Source: Anaerolineales bacterium
GTDB lineage: Bacteria > Chloroflexota > Anaerolineae > Anaerolineales > UBA11579
Direction of reading: 5' to 3'
Assembly (NCBI GenBank): GCA_019637675.1
Contig: JAHBVE010000002.1
Location: forward strand, 124,001-188,000
Length of the DNA: 64,000 bases
The position numbers and the translations under genes were made by a program. Of the stretch, positions 10,767-19,317 are shown piece after piece. Below the pieces are notes generated by a model. It searched no databases, was not told where the DNA came from, and saw only the letters and a program-made list of their open reading frames with translations. How positions within the stretch are numbered: the first letter of the stretch is position 1; the number at the start of each line of letters is the position of its first letter.

Positions 10767-12524
10767 CTAGTCCTCGAAGGGCACTGGGGTGATGGCGGCT
10801 TCGACCTCGGCCAGCAGCGCGCCGACCGCGTCGACCGTTGCGCGCACGGCCTGGTCCTGGGCCACGATGCTGCGGTCGGCCTCGCGGCGCAGCTTGAACT
10901 CGACCCCGCCCGCCTGCAGCGAACGCTCGCTGACGGTGAGCCGGATCGGCAAGCCGATGAGGTCAGCATCGTTGAACTTGACGCCGGGCGATTCGTCACG
11001 GTCGTCGAACAGCACGTCCAGCCCGGCGGCGCGCAGGTCTTCGTACAGCTGGGCGGCGATGGCTTCGCCGCCGCGCAGGCTCACCAGGTGCACCTCGTAC
11101 GGCGCGGTGGTGATGGGCCAGATCAGGCCCTTCTCGTCATTGTGTTCTTCGGCGATGCAGGCCAGCATGCGGCCGGAGCCGATGCCATACGAGCCCATCA
11201 CGATCGGGCGCTCGGAACCCTCGGCATCGAGGAAGTTGGCGCCCAGCGAAGCGGAATAGCGCGTGCCGAGCTTGAAGATGTTGCCGACCTCGACGCCGCG
11301 CGAGGTGCGCAGCGGTTTACCGCAGTTCACGCAGGCGTGGCCGTCTTCAGCGGCCACGATGTCGGCCACAATGTCAGCCTTATAGTCACGGCCGTAATTG
11401 GTGTTGAGATAGTGGAAACCTTCCTCGTTGGCGCCGGCCACCAGGTTGCCGGACTGCTCGAGCAGATCATCCACCACGATCAGGGCGCCCTGCAAGCCAA
11501 TGGGCGATGCGTAGCCCGGGGCGGCGCCGATGGCACGGATCTCGTCCTCGTGGGCCGGGCGCAGCTCGGCGGCCTTGATGGCGTTGGTCAGCTTGGTCTC
11601 GTTGACCTCCATGTCGCCGCGCACTACGGCAAAGACCAGCTTCTGGCTGTCGCCCTCGTCACCCTTGAACGTGGCGGTCATGAAGACGGCCTTGGCGGTC
11701 TTGCTCTTGGGCAGGTTGAGGAAGGTCGCCAGCGCCTCGATGGTGCTGACGCCGGGCGTCGCCACCTTCTCCAGCGCGGCGGCGTCTTCGGCCGCCGGCT
11801 GCTCCTTGCGCACGCGGGCGATCTGGCGGTTGGCGCGGTAGCCGCACGCATCGCACAGCACCAGGGTGTCCTCGCCCACCGGGGTCAGGTACATGTACTC
11901 GTGCGCCAGGCTGCCGCCCATCATGCCTACGTCAGCGCCAACGCTGATGACCGGCAAACCGGCGCGGCGGAAGATGTTGAAGTAGGCCTGGTAGTGGGCG
12001 CGGTATTGAACATCCAACCCTGCCTCATCGGCATCCAGGCTGTAGCTGTCCTTCATGGTGAATTCGCGCACGCGGATCAGGCCGGCGCGCGGGCGGGGGT
12101 CGTCACGCCATTTGGTCTGGATGTGATAGACCAGCATGGGCAGCTGCTTGTAGGATTGGACCTCACGGCGCGCCAGATCGGCCACGACTTCTTCGTGGGT
12201 CATCGCCAGCACCATGTCGTGATCCTTGCGATCCTTGAAGCGGCTCATCTCATCGCCGATCTGATACCAGCGCCCGGTCTCCTGCCACAGGTCGGCCGGG
12301 TGCACCACGGGCATGAACAGCTCCTGCCCGCCGATGGCGTTCATCTCGGCGCGCATGATGTTCTCGATCTTGTCGATGGAGCGCTTGCCCATCGGCATGA
12401 GCGAGTAGATGCCGGCGCCCAGCTGACGGATGAAGCCTGCCCGCACCAGCAACTGGTGGCTGGTCGTCTCGGCTTCGGACGGCGCCTGACGCATGGTGGT
12501 GCCGAACATGTGACTCATCTTCAT
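10767..12524 (-). CDS. proS: Prolyl-tRNA synthetase
   Basis: This 585-residue class II synthetase charges tRNA-Pro. Motif 1/2 regions include RQLGAGIYSLMPMGKRS and RPRAGLIRVREFTMKDSYS, and motif 3 is SYGIGSGRMLA. The insertion of about 180 residues between motifs 2 and 3, including a YbaK-like editing domain, makes this the bacterial ProS type. A CxxC pair (CDAC, CVNC) lies either side of the insertion. ATG 12524 is chosen because AGGAGAG lies 6 bases upstream; a start six codons earlier lacks a binding site. Transcription begins at a consensus promoter and passes an attenuator-like hairpin that ends next to the ribosome binding site. Confidence 0.96.
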   Translation of the reverse strand: MKMSHMFGTTMRQAPSEAETTSHQLLVRAGFIRQLGAGIYSLMPMGKRSIDKIENIMRAEMNAIGGQELFMPVVHPADLWQETGRWYQIGDEMSRFKDRKDHDMVLAMTHEEVVADLARREVQSYKQLPMLVYHIQTKWRDDPRPRAGLIRVREFTMKDSYSLDADEAGLDVQYRAHYQAYFNIFRRAGLPVISVGADVGMMGGSLAHEYMYLTPVGEDTLVLCDACGYRANRQIARVRKEQPAAEDAAALEKVATPGVSTIEALATFLNLPKSKTAKAVFMTATFKGDEGDSQKLVFAVVRGDMEVNETKLTNAIKAAELRPAHEDEIRAIGAAPGYASPIGLQGALIVVDDLLEQSGNLVAGANEEGFHYLNTNYGRDYKADIVADIVAAEDGHACVNCGKPLRTSRGVEVGNIFKLGTRYSASLGANFLDAEGSERPIVMGSYGIGSGRMLACIAEEHNDEKGLIWPITTAPYEVHLVSLRGGEAIAAQLYEDLRAAGLDVLFDDRDESPGVKFNDADLIGLPIRLTVSERSLQAGGVEFKLRREADRSIVAQDQAVRATVDAVGALLAEVEAAITPVPFED

Positions 12525-12540
12525 ATCAACTCTCCTGTGC

Positions 12541-12575
12541 AATAAAACAAAAACGCCCCGAGAGGCTCGGGGCGT
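12541..12575 (-). terminator. Attenuator-like terminator in the proS leader
   Basis: A perfect 10-bp stem (ACGCCCCGAG with its complement, 3-base loop) is followed on the minus strand by TTTTTGTTTT. It lies after the proS promoter and immediately before the proS ribosome binding site, so it would stop transcription before proS unless relieved. The leader is about 160 bases long. No T-box core or specifier arrangement was recognised. Confidence 0.72.
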
Positions 12576-12689
12576 GGCGTGGCGGGTGATAGACGCAGCG
12601 AATTATCCCAGAGCAAGGTGAGGAAGGCACAAGGCCGTGCTAGGGACCGGGCAGAAGACCGCGCGGGCTTCTTGCTGTTGCATGCCTAG

Positions 12690-12718
12690 AGGATAGTGGC
12701 TGCGGGCGGGATTGTCAA
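12690..12718 (-). promoter_or_regulatory. Sigma-70 type promoter of proS
   Basis: On the minus strand TTGACA (12718-12713), 17 bases and TATCCT (12695-12690) direct transcription toward proS. The start is expected near 12683. Confidence 0.75.
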
Positions 12719-12796
12719 CCCTCACCCCCTGCCCCTCTCCCTTAGGGAGAGGGGAGAACGCCGATCAAGTCTATGTCTAAGTCAACGGGGTGAGGG
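12719..12796. repeat. Inverted repeat CCCTCACCCC / GGGGTGAGGG
   Basis: Ten-base outer arms at 12719-12728 and 12787-12796 enclose an inner perfect inverted repeat CCCTCTCCCT / AGGGAGAGGG. It lies between the divergent proS and CtlX-type promoters. With the promoters and the proS leader it accounts for the 317-base gap 12525-12841. Confidence 0.65.
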
Positions 12797-12805
12797 AAGC
12801 TGGCT

Positions 12806-12834
12806 TTGACATTCGCCCCGCCCCACACTATCAT
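12806..12834 (+). promoter_or_regulatory. Sigma-70 type promoter of the CtlX-type gene, leaderless
   Basis: TTGACA (12806-12811), 17 bases and TATCAT (12829-12834) end 7 bases before ATG 12842. The predicted transcription start coincides with the start codon. Confidence 0.75.
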
Positions 12835-12841
12835 GCGAGGC

Positions 12842-13777
12842 ATGACCAGCAGCGCACAACTGACCAATACCGTCGTGATGGTGAGCCCGGACCAGTTCGG
12901 CTACAACCCGGAGACGGCCGAGACCAACGTATTCCAGAACAAGCCGCAGCAGGCGGAAACCGCCCTGCGGGACGCAGCCCTGGCCGAATTCAACGGCATG
13001 GTGGCCGCCCTGCGCGCCCGCGGCGTGAACGTGCTTGTGCTGCCCTCACGCCTGGATGCGGTCACGCCGGATGCGGTGTTCCCCAACAACTGGTTCTCGC
13101 ACCACGCCGATGGCCGCCTGGCGCTGTACCCCATGCTGACCCCCAACCGCCGCGCCGAGCGCCAGCCACAGGCGTTGGCCAGCCTGCTGGCCAACGCCAA
13201 CATCCCCGCCGGCGCAACGGTGGACTTTTCCGCCCAGGAGGCCGGCGGGCAGATCCTGGAGGGCACCGGCAGCCTGGTGCTCGACCGGGCGCACAAAGTG
13301 GCCTTCGCCATGGCCTCGCCGCGCACCACGCGTGAGGCCTTCGATGCCTGGTGCCAGGCGATGGGCTACGAGGGCGTGTTCTTCCACGCTTACGATAAGG
13401 ACAGCCTGCCGATCTACCACACCAACGTGATGCTCAGCATCGGCGAGGGCTTTGCGGTGTGCTGCATGGAAGCCGTGAAAGATGAGGCCGAGCGCACGCT
13501 GCTGGAAAGCAAGCTGACTGCCTTCGGCCGCGAGCTGATCGCGGTCACGTTGCAGCAGGTCTACGCCTTCACCGCCAACATTCTGCACGTCAAGAACACG
13601 GCCGGCGAACGCCTGATCGTGATGTCGCAAACCGCCTATGACGCCTTCACCGAAGCGCAAAGGCAACAGCTCGCCAAATTTGGCGAGCTGTTACCGGTCA
13701 AGATCGACATGATCGAGCAGACCGGCGGCGGCAGCGCCCGCTGCATGCTGGCCGAAGTCTTCCCGTCCGGCGAATAG
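12842..13777 (+). CDS. CtlX-type amidinotransferase-superfamily hydrolase
   Basis: This 311-residue guanidino-group-modifying enzyme belongs to the arginine deiminase/amidinotransferase fold. Candidate catalytic residues are H193 in YHTNVMLSIG and C301 in GGGSARCMLAE, with FPNNWFSHHADG near 80-91 and LEGTGSLVLDR near 139-149. The pattern matches the family annotated as citrulline hydrolase CtlX or arginine deiminase-related proteins. ATG 12842 is preferred over an in-frame ATG at 12833 because the promoter places the transcript start there. A bidirectional terminator follows. The exact substrate is uncertain: citrulline, arginine or dimethylarginine. Confidence 0.85.
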   Translation: MTSSAQLTNTVVMVSPDQFGYNPETAETNVFQNKPQQAETALRDAALAEFNGMVAALRARGVNVLVLPSRLDAVTPDAVFPNNWFSHHADGRLALYPMLTPNRRAERQPQALASLLANANIPAGATVDFSAQEAGGQILEGTGSLVLDRAHKVAFAMASPRTTREAFDAWCQAMGYEGVFFHAYDKDSLPIYHTNVMLSIGEGFAVCCMEAVKDEAERTLLESKLTAFGRELIAVTLQQVYAFTANILHVKNTAGERLIVMSQTAYDAFTEAQRQQLAKFGELLPVKIDMIEQTGGGSARCMLAEVFPSGE

Positions 13778-13786
13778 GAGCCAATA

Positions 13787-13817
13787 AAAAAAAGCGGAGC
13801 GTACGCTCCGCTTTTTT
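13787..13817. terminator. Bidirectional Rho-independent terminator
   Basis: The perfect palindrome AAAGCGGAGCGTACGCTCCG with flanking A and T runs separates the convergent CtlX-type and APC permease genes. It works in both directions. Confidence 0.9.
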
Positions 13818-13819
13818 GT

Positions 13820-15802
13820 TTAGTCCACCACGTAGGGTACTTCGACCACGACCACGCCATCCGTGAACAGCAGGCGCATACGCAGCAGCTGGGCTGCCCG
13901 CGTATGCAGCCAGCTGTGCCACCACACCCGCGGCAGGAACTCGGGCACGACCACCGTCACGATCTCGTTGGGCTTGCGGTTGTCAGCGGCGTTCTTGACG
14001 TAACGCAAGATCGGCTCCAGCAGCAAGCGATACGGCGAGCCGAGCACGACCAGGTTCACATCCGGCGCCCACTTCTGCCACTTCAGCAGCACCTTCTCGC
14101 CTGCCTCGGCATCCACAGCCACGTGCAGCACGGTGACATCCTTGCTGAGCGACTGGGCAAAGCGCAGCGCGTTGAGCGTGCCGCGGTGCACGCCGGAGAT
14201 CGGCATGATGACCTTCTGGCGCCGGATCGCCGGCGGATTCTTGTAGCCCTCCAGGGTCAGGCGGCGCGCCAGATCTTTGTAGTGATTGTGCACCGCCAGG
14301 AAGCCGGCCATGAGCACCGGCAGGAGCAGCAAGACCACCCACGCGCCCTCCTGAAACTTGGTCACCGCAAAGATCAGCATCACCAGCCCGGTACAGATGG
14401 CGCCAAAGCCGTTGATGACCATCTTGACCAGCCAATACTTGTCGAACGAGAGCACTTCCCCTTCAAGCTGGAGTTTGGGTTTGGTCTTTTTGCTCTTGGC
14501 CGGCTTGAGCTTGCTGACTTTCCACCAGCGGCGCGCCATGCCGGCCTGCGACAGCGTGAAGGAGAGGAACACGCCGATGGCATACAGCGGGATCAGGCCG
14601 GAGACCCGCGCCCGGAACACCACGATAAGCAGCGAAGCCACCAGGGCCAGCACGACGATGCCGCGCGAGTACACCAGGCGGCTGCCGCGGTAACTCAGCT
14701 GGCGCGGCAGGAAGCCGTCCTTGGCCACCAGCGCACCCAGCCGCGGGAAGCCGGCGAAAGCCGTGTTGGCGGCCATGAACAAAATGATCGTCGTCGCCCC
14801 CACGGCAAGATAGTAGAGCAAGTCACGCCCACCGAAGACCGTGCGCACCAGTTGCGAGATGACCGTCTCCATCTCAGAGGGCACGGTGCCGATCTCGTGG
14901 CTGAGAAAGGTGATGCCGAGGAACAGGGTGCTCAGAATGCCCGCCATCCAGATCAGCGTGACGCCGGCATTGTGGCTGCGCGGCTGCTTGAAGGCGGTGA
15001 TGCCGTTGGAGATCGCCTCGATGCCGGTAAGCGCGGCAGTGCCATTGGCAAACGCGCGCAGGATCAAGAACACAGTCAGCGGCGCGGCTTCGCCCAGCAT
15101 CTCCATCTCAGGCGGGTCGATCACCGCCGGCAAGCCACCCGTAAAGTATTTGAGAAAACCGACGGCCAGGGTTCCTAGCAGCAGCAGGATGAAGGCATAA
15201 GCGAGAACAGAAAATATCGCGCCCGACTCACGCACACCGCGCAAATTCACGATGGTGACCAGGGCCACCATGACCAGCGCGATCTCGATCTGGAATGGCA
15301 GCAGCGCGGGAACAGCGGACACAAGCTGCGCCACACCGGATGACGTGGACACCGCCACAGTGAGCACATAGTCCATCAGCAGCGAGGCCGCAGCCACCAA
15401 AGCGGGCCACTCCCCCAGGTTCTGGCGGGCGACGATGTACGCGCCGCCGCCGTTGGGGTACGCGTGAATGATCTGCTCGTACGAGATCGTCACGATGATC
15501 AGCAGCGCAACGATGACGAACGAGAGCGGCACCGAGAGGTGCAGCGCGCCCATGCCGGCCAGCGCCAGGATCACCAGGATCTCTTGCGTGGCATACGCGG
15601 TGGACGACAGTGCATCCGAGGCGAACACCGCCAGACCAACGGCTTTGCCGATGGTCTGGTGGTCGGCGTCCGCTGAGGCCAGCGGCCGCCCGAAGAACCA
15701 ATGCCAAAATCCTCGTTTGGGGATGTGGCCGAGCTTTCTGTAGGAAATGTGATCGTCCTGGCGGGCGATCTCGGCCAACTTCTTATCCGTATTGTCTTTC
15801 AT
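13820..15802 (-). CDS. APC-superfamily permease with cytoplasmic C-terminal domain (KimA-like)
   Basis: This 660-residue protein has a cytoplasmic N-terminus, about 12 membrane segments and a C-terminal soluble domain of about 170 residues. The segment FASDALSSTAYATQEIL resembles the substrate-binding helix of KimA/YdaO-type potassium importers and relatives, and YPNGGGAYIVARQNLG is the APC signature. The C-terminal region from about 480 (VIMPISGVHRGTLNALRFAQS) looks like a USP-like nucleotide-binding fold, as in KimA. ATG 15802 has GGAG 9 bases upstream; a longer reading to 15859 lacks one. A TATAAT lies at 15873-15868. The upstream region is too short for a c-di-AMP riboswitch. Potassium is a plausible but unproven substrate. 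Confidence 0.8.
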   Translation of the reverse strand: MKDNTDKKLAEIARQDDHISYRKLGHIPKRGFWHWFFGRPLASADADHQTIGKAVGLAVFASDALSSTAYATQEILVILALAGMGALHLSVPLSFVIVALLIIVTISYEQIIHAYPNGGGAYIVARQNLGEWPALVAAASLLMDYVLTVAVSTSSGVAQLVSAVPALLPFQIEIALVMVALVTIVNLRGVRESGAIFSVLAYAFILLLLGTLAVGFLKYFTGGLPAVIDPPEMEMLGEAAPLTVFLILRAFANGTAALTGIEAISNGITAFKQPRSHNAGVTLIWMAGILSTLFLGITFLSHEIGTVPSEMETVISQLVRTVFGGRDLLYYLAVGATTIILFMAANTAFAGFPRLGALVAKDGFLPRQLSYRGSRLVYSRGIVVLALVASLLIVVFRARVSGLIPLYAIGVFLSFTLSQAGMARRWWKVSKLKPAKSKKTKPKLQLEGEVLSFDKYWLVKMVINGFGAICTGLVMLIFAVTKFQEGAWVVLLLLPVLMAGFLAVHNHYKDLARRLTLEGYKNPPAIRRQKVIMPISGVHRGTLNALRFAQSLSKDVTVLHVAVDAEAGEKVLLKWQKWAPDVNLVVLGSPYRLLLEPILRYVKNAADNRKPNEIVTVVVPEFLPRVWWHSWLHTRAAQLLRMRLLFTDGVVVVEVPYVVD

Positions 15803-15867
15803 ACCAATAAACTCCACCTGTCGTCTTGGTACCGAATGGCACCAACCGGCGGCAGACACGAGGCGGC

Positions 15868-15873
15868 ATTATA
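15868..15873 (-). promoter_or_regulatory. -10 element of the APC permease gene
   Basis: TATAAT on the minus strand predicts a transcript start near 15860 and a leader of about 58 bases. Confidence 0.45.
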
Positions 15874-15983
15874 TCGCTGCTGCGCAGCTTCTACACGCTT
15901 TATCATCTTATTCTTGAGCTTCTACGCCCCGCTGCTGCGTGCTTCTACACTCGGCGTGCCATACCTCAAAATAGAACAGATGT

Positions 15984-15989
15984 TATACT
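15984..15989 (+). promoter_or_regulatory. -10 element of the dinG-like gene, leaderless
   Basis: TATACT is followed by 6 bases (GCGCAA) and then the ATG at 15996. No ribosome binding site is present. Confidence 0.6.
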
Positions 15990-15995
15990 GCGCAA

Positions 15996-18818
15996 ATGCC
16001 CAGCATTGTTGCCCTGGATATTGAAAGCACAGGGATCGACTCACAAAAAGACGCCATTATCGAGATCGGGGCGGTGCGTTTTGACGGCGCCCGCATTGAG
16101 GGCGAGTGGCACAGCCTCATCAACCCCGGGCGGCGCATCCCGCCCTTTATCACCCAACTGACTGGCATCAACGACAACATGGTGCGCCAGGCGCCCAGCA
16201 TGCGAGATGTGGCCGAATCGCTGGCCGCCTTCGTGGGCGAGGCGCCCATCCTCGGCCAGCGTATCGCCTTCGATCTGAGCTTCCTGCGCCGCCACAACCT
16301 GTTCCGCTACAACGACTCGCTGGATACGTACGACATTGCCGCGGTCATGATGCCCGGCGCCGGGCGCTACAACCTGGGCGCCCTGGGGCAACAGCTTAAC
16401 GTAGCCCACCCGGCCACCCACCGCGCCCTGGATGACGCCAAGGTGACCCAGGCGGTGTATGCGCGCCTGTACGAGCGCATGCTACAGATGCCGATCGAGC
16501 TGCTGGCCGAGATCGCCCGCATGGCCGAAAGCCAGGCCTGGGGTGGCGAGCTGGCCTTCCGCTATGCGCTGCGTGAACGCAGCGCCGAAAGTCCGCCCGC
16601 CGGCAGCGGCAGTTGGGGCGCCAGCGGCCCGATCTTCACCCGGCCGCCGCGCACGGCCGGCACGCGCTCGCAGGGCGCTCGCGGGCGCAGCGGCGAGCCG
16701 GAGGAGCCTAAGCCGCTCGACCTCGAAGAGGCCACCGCCCTGCTGCAGCCGGGCGGCGCGCTGGCCAACAACTTCGAGAGCTTTGAGCACCGCAGCCAGC
16801 AGGTCGAGATGCTGCGCGCCGTGGGCGATGCGCTGGGCCAGGGCCACCACCTGCTGGTGGAAGCTGGCACCGGCACGGGCAAGTCGATGGCCTATCTGCT
16901 GCCGGCTGCCTTGTTCGCCAAGCACAACGATACCCGTGTGGTCATCTCCACCAACACCATCAACCTGCAAGACCAGCTGATCTACAAAGACATCCCTGAC
17001 CTGCAACGCGCCCTGGGCGAGCCGGTCAGCGCGGTGGTGCTGAAAGGCCGCAACAACTATTTGTGCCCGCGCCGCCTGATGGCGATGCGCCGCCGCGGGC
17101 CGGAGAGCGCCGAGGAGCTGCGCGTGCTGGCCAAGGTGCTGGTCTGGCTGGAGAGCACCCAAACTGGCGACCGTGGCGAACTGAACCTGAACGGCGCAGG
17201 CGAGCGCGCCGTATGGACGCGGGTGTCGGCCGCCGACGAGAATTGCGGCGGCGAGACCTGCGTGGTGCGCATGGGCGGCATCTGCCCCTTCCACCGCGCC
17301 TACCAGGCGGCCGAGAACGCCGACCTGGTGGTGGTCAATCACGCCCTGCTGCTGGCCGATGTGGCCACCGGCAGCCGCGTGCTGCCGGAGTATCAGTATC
17401 TTGTGGTCGACGAAGCTCACCACATCGAATCGGCCACCACCAGCGCGCTCAGCTTCCGGCTGACCCAGCCGGAAGTGGAGCGCGCCTTGAAGGAGCTGGG
17501 CGGCAGCCGCTCCGGCCAGTTGGGGCGCCTGCTGGTGGTCAGCCAGCAGGCGCTGCAACCCAGCCAGCGCGCCGCGCTGGAGACGCTGGTGGAAGACGCT
17601 ACCGACCGCGCCTTCCAATTCCAGAATCTGCTGCTGCGCGTGTTCGGCGCGATCCTGCGCTTCGTGATGGAGCAGCGCGAGGGCCTGCCGGAAGGCAGTG
17701 ACTATACGCACCAGGAGCGCATTATCGAGGGCACCCGCACCCTGCCTGCCTGGCTGCAGGTCGAGACCGCCTGGGAGGATGCCCAACTGGCGCTGCAACC
17801 GCTGTTGGGCACCATCGAGCAGATCCAGCGCGGCATGAAGGACCTCGGCGCGCAAGGCGTTGAGGAACTCGAAGACCTGGCCAGCAACATCGGCAACAGC
17901 TACCGCAGCCTGAGCGAGCTTAACAAGCAGCTCCAGGCGCTGGTGTTCGAGCCGCGCGCTGACATTGTCTACTGGGTGGAAATGAACCCGCAGCGCCAGA
18001 GCGTGGTGCTCAACGCCGCCCCACTCCACGTGGGCGATCTGATGGAAGAGCACATCTGGCACAAGAAGACCAGCGTGGTGATGACCTCGGCCACGCTGAC
18101 CGCGGCCGGCGAGTTCGATTACATCAAGAGCCGTCTGCACGCCACCGAAGCCGAGGAGCTGGCCCTCGGCTCGCCCTTCGATTACGAGAGCGCCGCCATG
18201 CTGTACCTGGTGGACGATATGCCCGAACCCGCCGAGCGGCATGCCTACCAGGCGCACGTGGAGCGCGGGCTGATCGAGCTGGCCAAAGCGGCCAACGGGC
18301 GCATGCTGGCGTTGTTCACCTCGTACGAGCAGCTGCGGCGCACCTCACGCGCCATCGCCGGCCCGCTGCGCCAGGCCGGCATCGAGCTCTACGAGCAAGG
18401 CGAGGGGGCATCGCCCCACGCCTTGCTGGAGAACTTCAAGAGCAGCCAGGCCGGCGTGCTGCTGGGCACGCGCGCCTTCTGGGAAGGCGTGGACATCCCC
18501 GGCGAGGCGCTGAGCGTGCTGGCGATCGTGCGGCTGCCCTTCGACGTGCCGAGCGACCCGCTGGTGGCGGCCCGCTCGGAGACCTTCGAGAGCCCCTTCT
18601 ACGAATACCAGGTGCCTGAGGCGATCCTGCGTTTCCGCCAGGGCTTCGGCCGCCTGATCCGCACCCAGTTCGACCGTGGCGTGGTGGCTATCTTCGACCG
18701 CCGCATCCTCACCAAGCAATACGGCACGCTCTTCATTGATTCGCTGCCCCAATGCACGCTGCGCAAGGGCAGCCTGGCGGCACTGCCGCGGGCCGCGGCG
18801 CAGTGGTTGGGTAATTAG
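15996..18818 (+). CDS. dinG: DnaQ-type 3'-5' exonuclease fused to DinG/XPD-family helicase
   Basis: This 940-residue protein is predicted to unwind and trim damaged or structured DNA. Residues 1-165 are a DEDDh exonuclease: ALDIESTGID carries the first acidic pair and THRALDDAKVT carries the last His and Asp. The XPD-like superfamily 2 helicase follows, with Walker A EAGTGTGKS near 290, DEAH near 471, and a C-terminal motif VI region RFRQGFGRLIRT. Four cysteines near 357, 416, 421 and 430 (YLCPRR, NCGGETC, GICPF) are spaced like the XPD/DinG iron-sulfur cluster. The fusion is known from Firmicutes-type DinG; retaining the cluster cysteines with the exonuclease is less usual there. The mRNA is predicted leaderless. 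Confidence 0.93.
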   Translation: MPSIVALDIESTGIDSQKDAIIEIGAVRFDGARIEGEWHSLINPGRRIPPFITQLTGINDNMVRQAPSMRDVAESLAAFVGEAPILGQRIAFDLSFLRRHNLFRYNDSLDTYDIAAVMMPGAGRYNLGALGQQLNVAHPATHRALDDAKVTQAVYARLYERMLQMPIELLAEIARMAESQAWGGELAFRYALRERSAESPPAGSGSWGASGPIFTRPPRTAGTRSQGARGRSGEPEEPKPLDLEEATALLQPGGALANNFESFEHRSQQVEMLRAVGDALGQGHHLLVEAGTGTGKSMAYLLPAALFAKHNDTRVVISTNTINLQDQLIYKDIPDLQRALGEPVSAVVLKGRNNYLCPRRLMAMRRRGPESAEELRVLAKVLVWLESTQTGDRGELNLNGAGERAVWTRVSAADENCGGETCVVRMGGICPFHRAYQAAENADLVVVNHALLLADVATGSRVLPEYQYLVVDEAHHIESATTSALSFRLTQPEVERALKELGGSRSGQLGRLLVVSQQALQPSQRAALETLVEDATDRAFQFQNLLLRVFGAILRFVMEQREGLPEGSDYTHQERIIEGTRTLPAWLQVETAWEDAQLALQPLLGTIEQIQRGMKDLGAQGVEELEDLASNIGNSYRSLSELNKQLQALVFEPRADIVYWVEMNPQRQSVVLNAAPLHVGDLMEEHIWHKKTSVVMTSATLTAAGEFDYIKSRLHATEAEELALGSPFDYESAAMLYLVDDMPEPAERHAYQAHVERGLIELAKAANGRMLALFTSYEQLRRTSRAIAGPLRQAGIELYEQGEGASPHALLENFKSSQAGVLLGTRAFWEGVDIPGEALSVLAIVRLPFDVPSDPLVAARSETFESPFYEYQVPEAILRFRQGFGRLIRTQFDRGVVAIFDRRILTKQYGTLFIDSLPQCTLRKGSLAALPRAAAQWLGN

Positions 18819-18887
18819 CGCCAGCGGAGCTGGCGCTAACTACCCTTTAGAGAAGCGTTACTCGGCTGCGCCGAGTAACGCTTCTCT
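18817..18887. terminator. Two strong hairpins downstream of dinG
   Basis: A palindrome TTAGCGCCAGC...GCTGGCGCTAA (18817-18841) overlaps the dinG stop codon. A second perfect stem of 17 bp, AGAAGCGTTACTCGGC with its complement, spans 18851-18887. Neither has a T run, but both could end the dinG transcript. Confidence 0.5.
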
Positions 18888-18900
18888 ATGCGAGTCCTGG

Positions 18901-19245
18901 CTGTCATTCCACCCGTTCGGAATGACGGCGAAAACAACAAACTGACCATCTTTGCGAGGGTGGCGCAGCCGCCCGAAGCAATCCCCAAGATAGCTCGCAA
19001 ACAATCCCTGTTGTCATTCCGAACGAGGCCGCAGGCCGAGGAGGAATCCATTAGGCCAAAGGAAAACTAGCCTGTATTTAGAATGCCCTAAAGGATTCCT
19101 CACCCACTCGCTTTGCTCGGGGTTCGGAATGACGGCGAACGAGAAACTGACCGTCTTTGCGAGGGTGGCGCAACCGCCCGAAGCAATCCCCAAGACGGAT
19201 TTGCAAAAGTAAGTTGGGGATTGCTTCGCTACGCTCGCAATGACA
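18901..19245. repeat. Gene-free stretch filled with TCATTCCGAA-type dispersed repeats (family F)
   Basis: The gap 18819-19317 holds no credible gene. It contains several copies of TGTCATTCCGAACG and GAGGAATCC modules in both orientations (18902, 19014, 19090-19134). A 50-base direct repeat, ACTGACC(A/G)TCTTTGCGAGGG onward, occurs at 18941-18990 and 19146-19195, 205 bases apart. Related sequence recurs at 46195-46335 and 56625-57000. Confidence 0.75.
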
Positions 19246-19252
19246 GAACAAA

Positions 19253-19282
19253 AAAAAGAGCCTCCAGTACTGGAGGCTCTTT
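19253..19282 (-). terminator. Rho-independent terminator of the slipin-HUMPS unit
   Basis: A stem AGAGCCTCCAGTACTGGAGG with its completing bases is flanked by a long A run that reads as T on the minus strand. It lies 35 bases after the HUMPS stop. Confidence 0.88.
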
Positions 19283-19317
19283 TCATTCTTCATCCTGCGC
19301 AGCTTTAGCTGCGCACA

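Noticed and set aside
11088..12545. 485-codon open frame antisense to proS
   Set aside because: His/Gly/Val-rich shadow frame typical of GC-rich genes, with no domain and lying opposite a complete proS.
12583..12718. T-box riboswitch upstream of proS
   Set aside because: The leader and terminator fit, but no T-box core or specifier stem could be recognised and the leader is short for a typical T-box.
15803..15995. c-di-AMP riboswitch in front of the KimA-like permease gene
   Set aside because: The predicted leader is only about 58 bases and shows none of the conserved ydaO-type segments.
16482..18257. 591-codon open frame antisense to dinG
   Set aside because: No recognisable domain, and the sense frame holds all helicase motifs.
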